From Saccoglossus kowalevskii (taxonomy: Eukaryota; Hemichordata; Enteropneusta; Harrimaniidae): a DNA stretch of 11,089 nucleotides. The notes beneath the pieces were generated by a model that did not search any database, was not told where the DNA came from, and saw nothing but the letters and a program-made list of their open reading frames with translations. Shown here piece by piece: positions 1-10,400 of this stretch. Each line of letters begins with the position of its first letter. Positions within the stretch are counted from its first letter, which is position 1. The translations under genes and the position numbers were made by a program. The DNA lies in assembly GCF_000003605.2 (NCBI RefSeq), contig NW_003125894.1, forward strand, positions 144,185-155,273. Direction: 5' to 3'.

Positions 1-124
1 GTACTTGCTTTTCGTTGATACCGAAATGTTCGGCCGTTTTTCTGTTGTTTTTCGTCTCCATAGACATAGCCACAACTTTCAATTTGAAAGCAGTGTCATA
101 TGCAGCACGTCGTTGTTTGGGCAT
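1..124 (-). mobile_element. pogo/Tigger-like transposase N-terminus (partial, runs off the window)
   Basis: On the minus strand an ATG at 124-122 opens a frame of 41 codons with no stop up to the window edge. It begins MPKQRRAAYDTAFKLKVV and later has KTAEHFGINEKQV. This is the basic start and first helices of the helix-turn-helix (Psq/Brinker/CENP-B N type) seen in pogo-superfamily transposases, which bind the element's ends. Only this domain start is visible; the DDE catalytic part would lie to the left. It runs opposite to the receptor gene and sits in its intron, so it is most likely an inserted element. A domesticated host DNA-binding gene cannot be excluded. Confidence 0.7.
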
Positions 125-542
125 GATTAAATAAAATATCTATACGGAATACGATCAACGTAGAGACAGGCGAGATGAGAATGTTGCGTGAAAGCGAACA
201 GAAAATAACTTGAGCAGTGCGGGAACTATACTCAGAATGAAAATTTCTCCAACATTTCTGGGATTATATTGACATTTCCACCAATCATGAAGCTCTCACA
301 ATTAGCACTTGTACTCATGGTAACAATTTGAAAACTTTATTTACGTCGTCTATGTGTCTGTCGCGTGTCCATTTCACACTTATTCAATCAGGCGTCTATC
401 ACCCAAAGAAAACAGACATTGCATACACAATACATACACTCATTTCTTGTATACACAGGAACTGGGGCAGCCCCAGGACGGTGAACACATGTGGACACGG
501 GAAGCACTGCACACAATAATTGACAAGTCTCAAAAAGCCAAG

Positions 543-661
543 GCGGCTTCTATTACAGGGTTTTGCAAGTTTCAATTGTTGTAATTTTTGACTTGATACA
601 TTGTAGCAAAGTCGGGGTGCGGCTTCTAATAAAAGTGCGGCTTCTATTACGAATTTTACGG
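543..661 (+). mobile_element. MITE remnant(s) with GCGGCTTCTATTA motifs
   Basis: Two right-end-like pieces lie in the same orientation. One is around 549-575 (ggcggcttctattacagg). The other, at 617-661, has two tgcggcttcta motifs 19 bases apart and ends ttttacg next to TA at 662-663. Read in reverse, it matches the left end of the MITE at 6204-6382. No intact left end is present, so this looks like a truncated or nested copy. Confidence 0.6.
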
Positions 662-718
662 TACATACATTAGACATTACAGATTCCTGATGCACATCAT
701 TTTATTTTTCAGATTGGA

Positions 719-871
719 TTCAAAATGGCTGACTGGCGGCCATTTTGTTTTAATGATTGGGCTTCTAGAGCCATATCTCTTAAATGCTTTGACTGATTAT
801 ATATTCAAATTTTCTATATTCGTGTATTCAAAATGGCTGATTTTGAATGCTGTTCTAGAGCAATATCTCTC
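719..871 (+). repeat. Imperfect tandem duplication in intron
   Basis: The string ttcaaaatggctga occurs at 719 and 827, and ttctagagc(c/a)atatctct occurs at 763 and 853, in the same order. The spacings of 108 and 90 bases mean the copies have since gained or lost sequence. The first copy contains the inverted pair caaaatggc (721-729) / gccattttg (739-747). Confidence 0.6.
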
Positions 872-1281
872 AATATGGACAAGTACTTGTTTGACGATCA
901 GATACAAATGTTAATCATTTTAATGTTAAAAAATCATATTCCTGACATGGTTATATTCCAGCTATATTACTATAAATAAAACAATATATCTTAAATTTGA
1001 TAACTAACGGGGACTGTGCCATGCATGGCTTGTCCACATTAGAGTCAGTTTAAAACATACGTCTCACACATTTTTTTTATTGATATTTCTGAAACTCACA
1101 CATGTCTGGAGCTGTTTCTCTGAGATGACTGGGATGATTTGAATCAAAGTTGATGTGGTTATCATAAATATTTGTGTTACAGGTGCACGTAATTTTATTT
1201 TTTCATGATTCAAACAAATATGACCGACAGCTTAGTGCGAGTTATTTCTAAGTTAAACTAAACAAATTTGGTATTGTCCAG

Positions 1282-1459
1282 GGGTGTGGAACCGGATCCA
1301 GCAACAAGATTATATATCGAGAGACAGGAACCCGGCCAGACCTCTACAGTCCTCTACTCTGATGATTACTTCAGTTCACAAAGAACGGAATCTATCTTGT
1401 TACAAGGTATAGAAGATTTTGAAGTACGTGATGAGTACTTATTTGCAACAAGAAAGCGA
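1282..1459 (+). CDS. SORL1: SORL1-like exon 1 of window (Vps10p propeller)
   Basis: The acceptor is ttgtccag at 1274-1281 and the donor is gtaagt at 1460. The first base completes a codon split by the upstream intron; TG|G (Trp) is expected from the family. The remaining 59 codons begin [18 protein letters not shown] and end EYLFATRKR in phase 0. They match the SorLA segment in which the human protein has IYVERHEPS and later FATK. The 87-residue reading frame that runs past 1459 is only read-through into the intron. Confidence 0.93.
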
Positions 1460-4400
1460 GTAAGTATACAAACACACTTACATATGCATGTCAATTTTTT
1501 TTTATCACTTTATCAGACATGCCTGACTTAATAAATTTGTTAAATTCTAATACTTAATAAATTCTTTTCACAACCAGTTCCCTCTTTTCATCACACATTC
1601 AAAAAATATTCTTATTTTCCTTCAGAAGATTGGGACAAAAATAGCCACATTTTTTGAGAAAAAACTGAAAATTGACTTGAAATTGAAATTTTTTCTGTTG
1701 GCTCAAAAATTTGGTTTTATTTCCAGAAATATTGAAGAATATGAGAAAAAAGTGCAAAAAAAATTTGGGCAAGAAAGTCTGGTAGTGAAAAGGTTAAACA
1801 TGTCTGGAACTTTTTCTCGGAAATGAACAGTTTGATTTTATTCAAACCTTGTATTATGATCATGCAAATTGAGTACAGATGCACAAACAAAAATAGCTAA
1901 CTGCTGGCCATAAACTGCCTGATTTAGTTAAAAGTTTGCACACAAGTATTGTATCATAGATAATACATTGATTTTGTGATTGGCCAAATTGATTGATTGC
2001 AGTCTGTAAATGGGTTTGGAACTTTGAACTTTTTATAAAGGTTATACATGTATTAGTATATTTGAGTATATATAAATTGTTAAACATATTATATTGAGAG
2101 ATGTATATGCACTAAAATATGTTTTCCAATGTGATCCAATTACAACTATTTCTATTAGATGGCTTGCGTGATTACATTCAAACTCAGTACTGGTTTGCAT
2201 GATACATTTATAGTGAATCAACCAAATATTCTCAGCCAATTACAGGACATTATCAACGACGACATTTCACATCCTAGCACTATTTAACCATAAATACACC
2301 TACACTCCTGGATTGCTGCTAGTGGTGGACTTTGGCATCAAATACAGAACTAGGACGATAAATTGTCTGTTTGTTTTTTTCAACCCTCATTTTTTTCAAC
2401 AGTCCCATGTACTTTTTCATTGTTTTATCCACATAACGGTTAAGACTGTAGAACACTTTACTTTTGCTTGGAATTTATTTTCGCTATTTTTGCTGCAGGA
2501 ATGATTCAGTGAAAATAAATTCCATACAAAACAGCGAAAATAGTAGTATGTAAAGTATGTAAATTATCAGCAGACAATGTTGTAAAAGTTATGCTATTCT
2601 TTTTTTTTTTAAGAGTTAAGTAAGAATTTTTTTACCAATAATAGATACTATCAGCCCATATAAATAACAATAAAAGATCTTTTTAAAAACAATGGATTAT
2701 TTAAAATTAGTCTTTAATATTTAATTTTCTTCTTTTCAGATGATAGAGGGACAAGCTGATTACACCCTTGAATTGCTAGTGTCTCATGAACGAGGAGATT
2801 TCCAGCAAGCGGAGTTTCCTAACGAACTGCTGAATCTTGTAAGTCGAATTCTTTTTACTTGCTGTAAAATTCAATTTATTGCATAATTCACTGATTTACA
2901 GTAATATGGAATGATTTACAGTAATATGGAATGATTTACAGTAATATGGAATGATTTACAGTAATATTCACTAATTTCAATCCAAGGCAGTGATATAGAT
3001 TTGTTTTCAAGTAAAAGGAAAACAATAGAAATGAAGTTAGCCCCCCCCCCCAAAAAAAAAAAACAACAAAAATAGCAGGTATTTTTTAAAGTAGGTGTTC
3101 ATTTCATCAGTCTGCTGGCTGTTTTTTTACATCTCTGCTGTATGACCTTCCTCATTCCTGAAGTACAGCTAAGAGCTAAGTAGAATATCACCAAGATATG
3201 TACTGTAAAATACTTTATTTTAGTTAAAATTAATTTTTTTTGAAAGACTTTGCGGATGTTTTGTATGGAATTTATTTTTAATGATTTTTGACGAGTTGAA
3301 TTAAAAATGTAGGAAAAAAGTTATATTCGCTAGCTTTTATTTTCAATGAATCAGTTCTTCAGCAAAGATAGTGAAAATTAATTCCAGGTAAAAATAAAGT
3401 ATTTTACAGTATATGATGGATCTTTTGTGTTTATTTTGTAGGATTTCTATATTGCGGATGCCTCAGAACACCAAGTGTTTGTGTGTGTCAACCATGACAG
3501 ATCTCTAAATACTGGTATAACTCATCTGTATATCTCAGAATCTGCTGGTGTGCGGTTTTCACTGTCACTAGAAAATGTTGTGTATTTTAATCCACAAGGA
3601 CCTGGTAAAGACACTTGGCTGAGGTAGGTCACATGGAGAGGCTGGGGAGTTGGCATCATTACAAATTCAATAACTAGGAGGCTAGAGGGTTAACATGTTT
3701 ACAAATAATATGGAGGCTAGGGGGTTAGCATAGTTACAAATAATATGGATGCTAAGGGGTTAGCATAGTTACAAATAATATGGAGGCTAAGGGGTTAGCA
3801 TAGTTACAAATAATATGGATGCTAAGAGGTTAGCATAGTTACAAATAATATGGAGGCTAAGGGGTTAGCATAGTTACAAATAATATGGAGGCTAAGGGGT
3901 TAGCATAGTTACCAGTAATATGAAGGCTAGGGGGTTAGCATAGTTACAAATAATATGTAGGCAAGGGGGTCAGCATAGTTAAAAATAATATGGAGGCTAG
4001 GGTGTTAGCATAGTTACAAATAATATGGAGGCTAGGGGGTTAGCATAGTTACAAATAATATGGAGACTAGCATAGTACATAGTATCATCAAAGCTTGTCT
4101 TTGCTGTACTTTGGTGGAGAAACTAATCAATGTCCAGCTATTACAAAGAGGCTGAAATATTAACAAAGCTAAAGTCATCCTGTGTCACATTTCACAATTT
4201 TTGAATTAATGTTATTTTTGATCAAAACAACAAGAAGTTTGGTATGAAATTAACAAAGTAAAATGTGTAAGAGTGTGCGAAATGTTTCTTCAGAATTTTG
4301 GCGATGAAAAATGTTGACATACAAAAATAAAATTTGTGTTCTTAATACAAACATTACTGTTCTGTTATAATTATTATTATTTGTAATTCTTATATAGCGC

Positions 4401-7400
4401 ATTACATAAAACATATTATCTCAATGCGCTTTACATAAATTATAGTTATAAAAAAACATTTAGAGAAATAAGATTAGATTAAAACCAGATAAAAACACAT
4501 CATTGTACTGATGTACTATGGTAAGCTTCAGTTATTTGTCTTCAGTTAAGCGCCACCTTCAATTAGGCGTCAGTGCCATGAAAACATCGTATTTTACACC
4601 TCAATTAAGCGCCAGACAAAGTTGAAATTTTGGCACGTAATGATCGTGAATTGGGCAGCGGCGGATCGACTACCGGTTACTACCGGTTAGTAGCGATAGA
4701 CGCCATCGCGGAAGTCCCTCACTGTTACTGTACGAATGGCTTTTATGTAAAAAAACATTGGTTTTGTTTCTAACAAATTTTGAGAAATCGGTCTATAATC
4801 TCTTGAAACATGTCTCTTTAGTCTACTGTAGAAAATATCAGCGTGGTATTTAATTTCGCAGTAAGTCCATAAAAACAAGATTAAAACAAAGCGAAAATGT
4901 TCTGTTTCAAATGCGCTGTTATCACAGTAAACAGTGTTAAATTATTCTTTAAATGCTCAGTTTACTTTCCAAAAATAACTAATTTCTTGATATGAAAAAA
5001 AAAATCATGCCGTTTTTCCCACCAAAACCAAAGCCAAAAGATCGCAAACATCGTCAAATCTCTTCTGCATTGCGTTCATACATTATTTAAATGAGCTATG
5101 GTAATTTGATCACGTTGGCATCATTCAGCATTTTGATTGGTTAATTAACGACTTGACCTATCAGGTCAAAGAACACGTTTCAGGTCATGTCCTAGACAGG
5201 AAGCATGGCAGACATCGTATCCCATCGAGCGTTTACATGCGACAGGAATCATTCGCTTACAATGAAATTAAGTTGAATTTTACTCGCATTTTATTTTTTG
5301 AACGTTATTATAATTAATACTGAGTAATAATCGTTACCATGGAATGCAGCATGACCGGATTTTGCTACCGTGATCATTTATCACTAAGCAATGCATTTGT
5401 TTTTTTGTTGATCGTACGGCAAACTGTGAATGTTTTCTAAATGATGATAATTTTTGTATAACTTTCTAGGCTGTCTGAAAACAGGTCATTTACTTAGTAT
5501 TTAAAATAAAGGCTACAGACTGTAATGTAAAATACTGCCAATAATCTATCACCGGAATGGAGCAATTGCAATGGATTGAAACACAGTTACCGGAACTAGA
5601 ACTCAAAGTGCTTGAAATAAGCGCCATTTGAAACAAAGTTGCTCATATTTAACCACAAATAAGCGCCACCATGAAATGAAAGTGTAACAAAGTGGCGCCT
5701 AATTGAAGACAAATACGGTATATGGTAAAGATGAGTTTTTAGTTGAGACTTGTAAGCAGACAAAGTAGATGCAAGGCAAAGAGCTCTGGGAAGGGCGTTC
5801 CAGAGTCTGGGTGCAGCAACCGAATATTTCCTCTTTCCGTAATGCTCTTGTTTATAACATGGTTCAAATAACCTTATAGTGGACGACGATTGAGTTTTTC
5901 CTAAACTGGAATAGTAGCGAGGTCAGATAGATAAGATGGTGCTTCATTGTGTAAAATCTTATATACAAACATTAAAAACTTAAAAACAATACGCTGAAAA
6001 ACCAGTAAAGATTTTTAAGAACAGGAGTTATGTGCTCATGTTGACGTGAAAGGGTTACCAATCAAGCTGCGAAATTTTGAATACGTTGAAGGCGGGCAAT
6101 CAGATAATCAGGAAGATAGATATATAGACTATTATAATAATCCAATCTAGATGTTATAAAAACGTGAATTAACTGCTCAGTACTACGATTTAAAACATTG
6201 CTACTGTAAAATCTGTATTAGAAGCCGCATCCCTAATAGAAGCCGCACCATTCTTTTTGAACAATTGAGAACCAAAAATTCACCATTTCTCATATGTGTA
6301 GATGCTCTAATAGAAGCCGCATCTCCTCTGTTGCATTGTACCATTTTAATAGAAGCTGCAGCTTTTAATACAGATTTTACAGTAATACAGCCAATATACG
6401 AATTAATGCATAAGAGGGCGATTTACACACATTTGAAATTTGTTATGGGATAAAGCAAAATTATCAATGTGAACCCCAAGATTCCTCACTAGATCAGAAA
6501 GATTGATTTCATCAGAACCAACGCGAAGGCATGCTTCATATTTTTTTTTTATTTTGTTGTAGTTACTATTCAGATCAACCGTTTGCTGATATCCACAAAG
6601 TTGAAGGTCTACGTGGTATCTACATAGCATCTCAGTTCAATGATACCCAAGGTGGTACTTTTCAGGACAAAAATATGGTGTCGTTAATCACATTTGACAA
6701 AGGTGGTGAATGGAGTAGACTGAATGAACCACAAAGAGACAGTCAGGGAAAGCCGTACCCAGATTGTGGCATTCTAAATGTAAGTATATACCAGTCAGTG
6801 AGGCAGAACAGAACAGAGAGCAATACACTATAAATGATTATTGTACCATGGACAAGGACATGGACACAGTACAGTGGTTCTTATGGTTGTCTTGCATCAG
6901 AGATACATAAAATAACTTTTGTCCAGGCCAACAGTTGGTGAATAGTGTCATATCAGATGGAGGCGATCATGACTCCTTGACACCATAACACCTAACCCTT
7001 TCTCTCCAAAAATACTATTACTGCAATATCTTTAGAATAAAATTTCGCCAGGCCAACGATTGATGAATGGTGACATTTCAAATGAAATTAATAAACAGTT
7101 GGTCTAAATGATTATTGCAGCCAGGTTAGAACATCACTCGATTGTTTTTATTGGATAGTCATACACATTGTTTATTGTTTCATGAAATTAGTTGCTCTAC
7201 TTGGTGTAGATAGAATGTATGTGTATTGAGCGTGTGAGTAAAATTCCTGCATTACAAGCCTATTCTAGTTCATACATCTATTGTGGTACTTTACTTAACA
7301 ATCTTGTTTGTTATATCTGTAGTCATGCTCACTCCATCTAACTCAGAAGTTTAGTTTGCTATATCCACGATCAAGAACTGTGCCGATCTTATCCAAGAAG

Positions 7401-10400
7401 AGTGCGCCTGGTTTGATCATGGCATCTGGTACTGTGGGCACCAGCATCAAAGATAACCCTGCTGTTTTTATTTCTACCACTGCTGGTGTTGAATGGTTTG
7501 AAGTAAGTAATTGGTTAAAGGAGAACCCATACTATAAATAGGGGCAAGATGCCCACCACAATTAGCATGCTAATTCGAACCATGCCGCTCACATCGTGGC
7601 TGGAGTGCCTAGAAATGTGCCATTCACGATGTTTAGAGATCAAGCTGTGATTCCAAATACATTTCTACGGGGGCATGAATATATACGCTAGCAATTACAC
7701 TCATCTGGTTGGGCTTTTGATTGTACAACTGTTGTTGTTTTCGGTTGAACAAGTAAAAATCCTGATTTTAAAATGGCGGCTAATGTATGCTAAATGCCTG
7801 TCAATCACAGTTTCAATCCATGGGATTGAGCGGCTTCCTTTTAAGAGACTACTTAGTAAAAGCGGCTAGCCAATGAGATGTGGTCTTACTTAAATTACTC
7901 GCAACTTTCCCAGGATTGTTAGCAATTAAGTGGGGGGATGGTTATAATTATCATATGTTGGACAATACCATAGTTAGAGTTACAACTTAACATGAGCTGA
8001 AAACCTCTCATGGACCCCTGTAAGAATTATACAGGCTTTGCTTGGGAAGTCTGTCAAACTAATCCTGAAATTATATTTACAAGTAACCTTTTTTAAATTA
8101 TGTTTGATTTGGCTATTAGACACCATCAATACCTTGTGGTAATCAGTGGGAGATGCATATAATGTATGCACATGTTGTTAAAACAACAGATAAAGATAAC
8201 ATAATAAAGAACATTTTAAATACTTTGACACATTGGCATCCTGTAGTAGAGACGCTGTCAGTCTTTGTTCTATTCCTTATATCAGTGATAAAGTATTCTT
8301 GGAAACTTTACACATGGGAGATTGTGTGCCCATAAAAAATATATACAGCTAAAGGCAACAGCTGATGATTGTTTGTATGAGTGTCATAATCACCAACATC
8401 TGAAAAAATAGTGCCCTACCTATCTGCATTTAGCCGTATTCCTCTTTGAGAAGGGTGTGTGTAGAAAATAGTTGTGCGATTTATCTGGCCAGTCACTAGC
8501 TGTTTAGTCCAGTCTAGATTGTGGAATTGCTTGTATCAAAGCTTTTGTACTGTCTCTGGTTGGGGAGATAATAGGGAATCAATTATTACTTTCCTGAGAG
8601 CTTGATGTTAATTTGTGTTTTGTCTATATATTTAGTATAGTCTGTTAAGGCAAGTGGTTACTACCTCAATTGTCTGAATGGCAATTTTATTTTGTAGTTA
8701 TAACTACCCAGTAATTCAACATAAAACATAATTCCTCAATACTTGTACTACAGGTGCTGAAGGACAATTATTATTATGCCTTTGGTGACCACGGTGGTTT
8801 AATTGTAGCTGTAAAACAGTACGGACCAACAGATGAAATCAGGTATTTATGTCACCCTATGATATGTAGAAGTCTACTTATAAATAAACATACTCAAAAT
8901 TGATCCATTTTGCAATAAATTGTACTCTTGTTCAATATAAGGATACTGTAAAAGGGTTAATTATTCACTGGGTTTTAATTTTGCTTATTTCGCTGACTGG
9001 AAAATGCGCTAAATTAACACCCAGTGAATATGTAAAATTGAGCAATAGAACCAATTACCTAAATGATAAAACCACGAATAATAAAACCTGCTGAATATGC
9101 CTGAAATGCTGAAATTTAGTCATTTTACAGTACCGGTATTGACTTTTGGTTGAACACGACACAAAAGTAAAAATATTGTCTTTTTTACAAATTTTATAGT
9201 TCATGTCACAAGAATACAGAAAATGGAATAAAAATATGTGGTCATCGTGCTCGGTTCGGAGAAAATCAATGTACAAAATGGAGTGAAAATAGCATGGTTT
9301 GTCTGTTTTAGGGAATGTTACCATCGTTTACTATGGAACCGTTATATCTCAAAATTTTGCTCAGTGACTTATGGTGAAAAAAAGTGTTATACTTTTTGAT
9401 GTCTTGAAATATTAAAAAATTACAATACTTTTAGTGGGTTTTTATCAGGGACATGTGTTTTTATTGTGGTCTATGGAAACTGCTGCTAAGATGGCATTTT
9501 ATGCATATTTTGCAGATTTACAGTAAAACAAAAAAGTTCACATACTTTTGACTTGATACTAAAATGGATAATTGTAAACGGGTTTTGAAACAAACTACGC
9601 ATGTGTTGCTATTGCTGTATGTGCTAACATATACGCACATGTTGAGTAACATTCTCCCTCAAATAGTTTGGGAGTCACCTGCCTATTTTTCGAAAGAATT
9701 GTGTAGTGAATGAATGAATGGTGGCTACTTTGTCAGTACAATTTTAGCATTGATTCATATGGTGGAGATATTATGCCTTATCTCAAATTGTTGGCTGGGG
9801 TCACATGGTGAACAAAATGGTGGAGTACTTTCTGAATTATTCAAAATGCTTGGGTGTAAAATTTTGCTTTATCGTTTTTGTTATATGGAAAAATAGTATT
9901 GTATTTTTTGACACTGGAAGTGATGTTGATTTTATTATTTGTAGACCAAAACAGCGACTACATTTGGCTAAATTCGTGAAAATTTGAGGGAGTTTACAAT
10001 TTGCAATGATTTCTTTACATATCTTGTGTTATACATTTGTATATAACATGTTGAGTAAAATTTCTGTTGTTGTACCACAGATATAGTTGGAATGAAGGGG
10101 AGACATGGAATACACTGACTTTCTCTGAAGAACAGATACAGGTGTACGATGTGATGACTGAACCTGGTGAACACACCACTGTATTCACACTGTTTGGTTC
10201 CAGTGTTGGTAAACAACACACATGGATGATAGTACAGGTTAACCTCTCAAGTATATTTGGTAAGATTTTCTGTCTATAAATGAATGCACTAATGAGATTC
10301 AGAGAACATGCTTAGGTATTCACCAGTCTCAAAATGGCAGCAGTTTTGCATACAACGTTATATACTATAAAATCGGTATTAGAAACCGCTTCCCTAATAA

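Larger units (their letters stand above)
125..1281 (+). other. Intron upstream of window exon 1 (partial)
   Basis: This is intron sequence ending in the acceptor at 1280-1281. It has stop codons in every frame and no segment resembling the preceding SorLA propeller strand, so the previous exon lies upstream of the window. It contains the 5' flank of the pogo-like fragment, a GC-rich perfect hairpin at 462-476, MITE remnants near 543-661 and imperfect repeats at 719-871. No further gene is seen. Short open frames on both strands lack codon or family signals. Confidence 0.75.
2839..3441 (+). other. Intron between window exons 2 and 3
   Basis: A GT..AG intron of 603 bases. It contains the 20-bp minisatellite (2893-2967), a C11A12 homopolymer pair (3041-3063) and a complete MITE (3203-3409) ending about 30 bases before the acceptor. 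No coding content is seen. Confidence 0.8.
4366..6540 (-). mobile_element. Decayed LINE (CR1/L2-like non-LTR retrotransposon), 5'-truncated and interrupted
   Basis: Read on the minus strand, three blocks belong together: 6540-6385, 6201-5729 and 4524-4366. The first encodes [11 protein letters not shown]. The second encodes [18 protein letters not shown], then [34 protein letters not shown] and [12 protein letters not shown]. These are the familiar strings of the C-terminal end of CR1/L2-type reverse transcriptase ORF2. The third is the non-coding tail, with aaagcgcattgag, gcgctatataag and an AAT-rich end. In-frame stops (for example the TGA read from 6064-6062) and at least two frameshifts show it is dead. 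The family assignment within non-LTR elements is tentative. Confidence 0.85.
3624..6562 (+). other. Intron between window exons 3 and 4 (repeat-rich, 2.9 kb)
   Basis: This is the largest intron. From left to right it has a 35-bp minisatellite, a repeat-poor stretch (4080-4365), the 3' tail of a minus-strand LINE, a 1.2-kb hAT-like insertion, the LINE reverse transcriptase C-terminal part, a 179-bp MITE, and more LINE sequence up to about 20 bases before the acceptor. No host exon is visible, and the exons on either side join cleanly in phase 2. Confidence 0.85.

Noticed and set aside
399-695. 98-codon minus-strand open frame
   Set aside because: No family resemblance; it runs through MITE remnants in the intron and has no splice or promoter support.
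3661-4075. CRISPR-like array
   Set aside because: The 35-base units are directly adjacent with no unique spacers, in an animal intron. It is a minisatellite.
4687-4878. 63-codon minus-strand frame in the hAT-like element
   Set aside because: No transposase motif is recognised and its length is that expected by chance, so it was not called a gene.
6403-6630. 75-codon minus-strand frame as a host gene
   Set aside because: Its C-terminal part is LINE reverse transcriptase (VRNLGVHID), and its N-terminal part is the antisense of window exon 4.
9055-9324. 89-codon minus-strand frame
   Set aside because: It starts in the MITE at 8946-9130, has low-complexity composition and no recognised domain.
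9654-9992. Inverted decamer ctccctcaaa / tttgagggag as element ends
   Set aside because: The match does not extend beyond 10 bases and there is no clear target duplication, so chance is likely.
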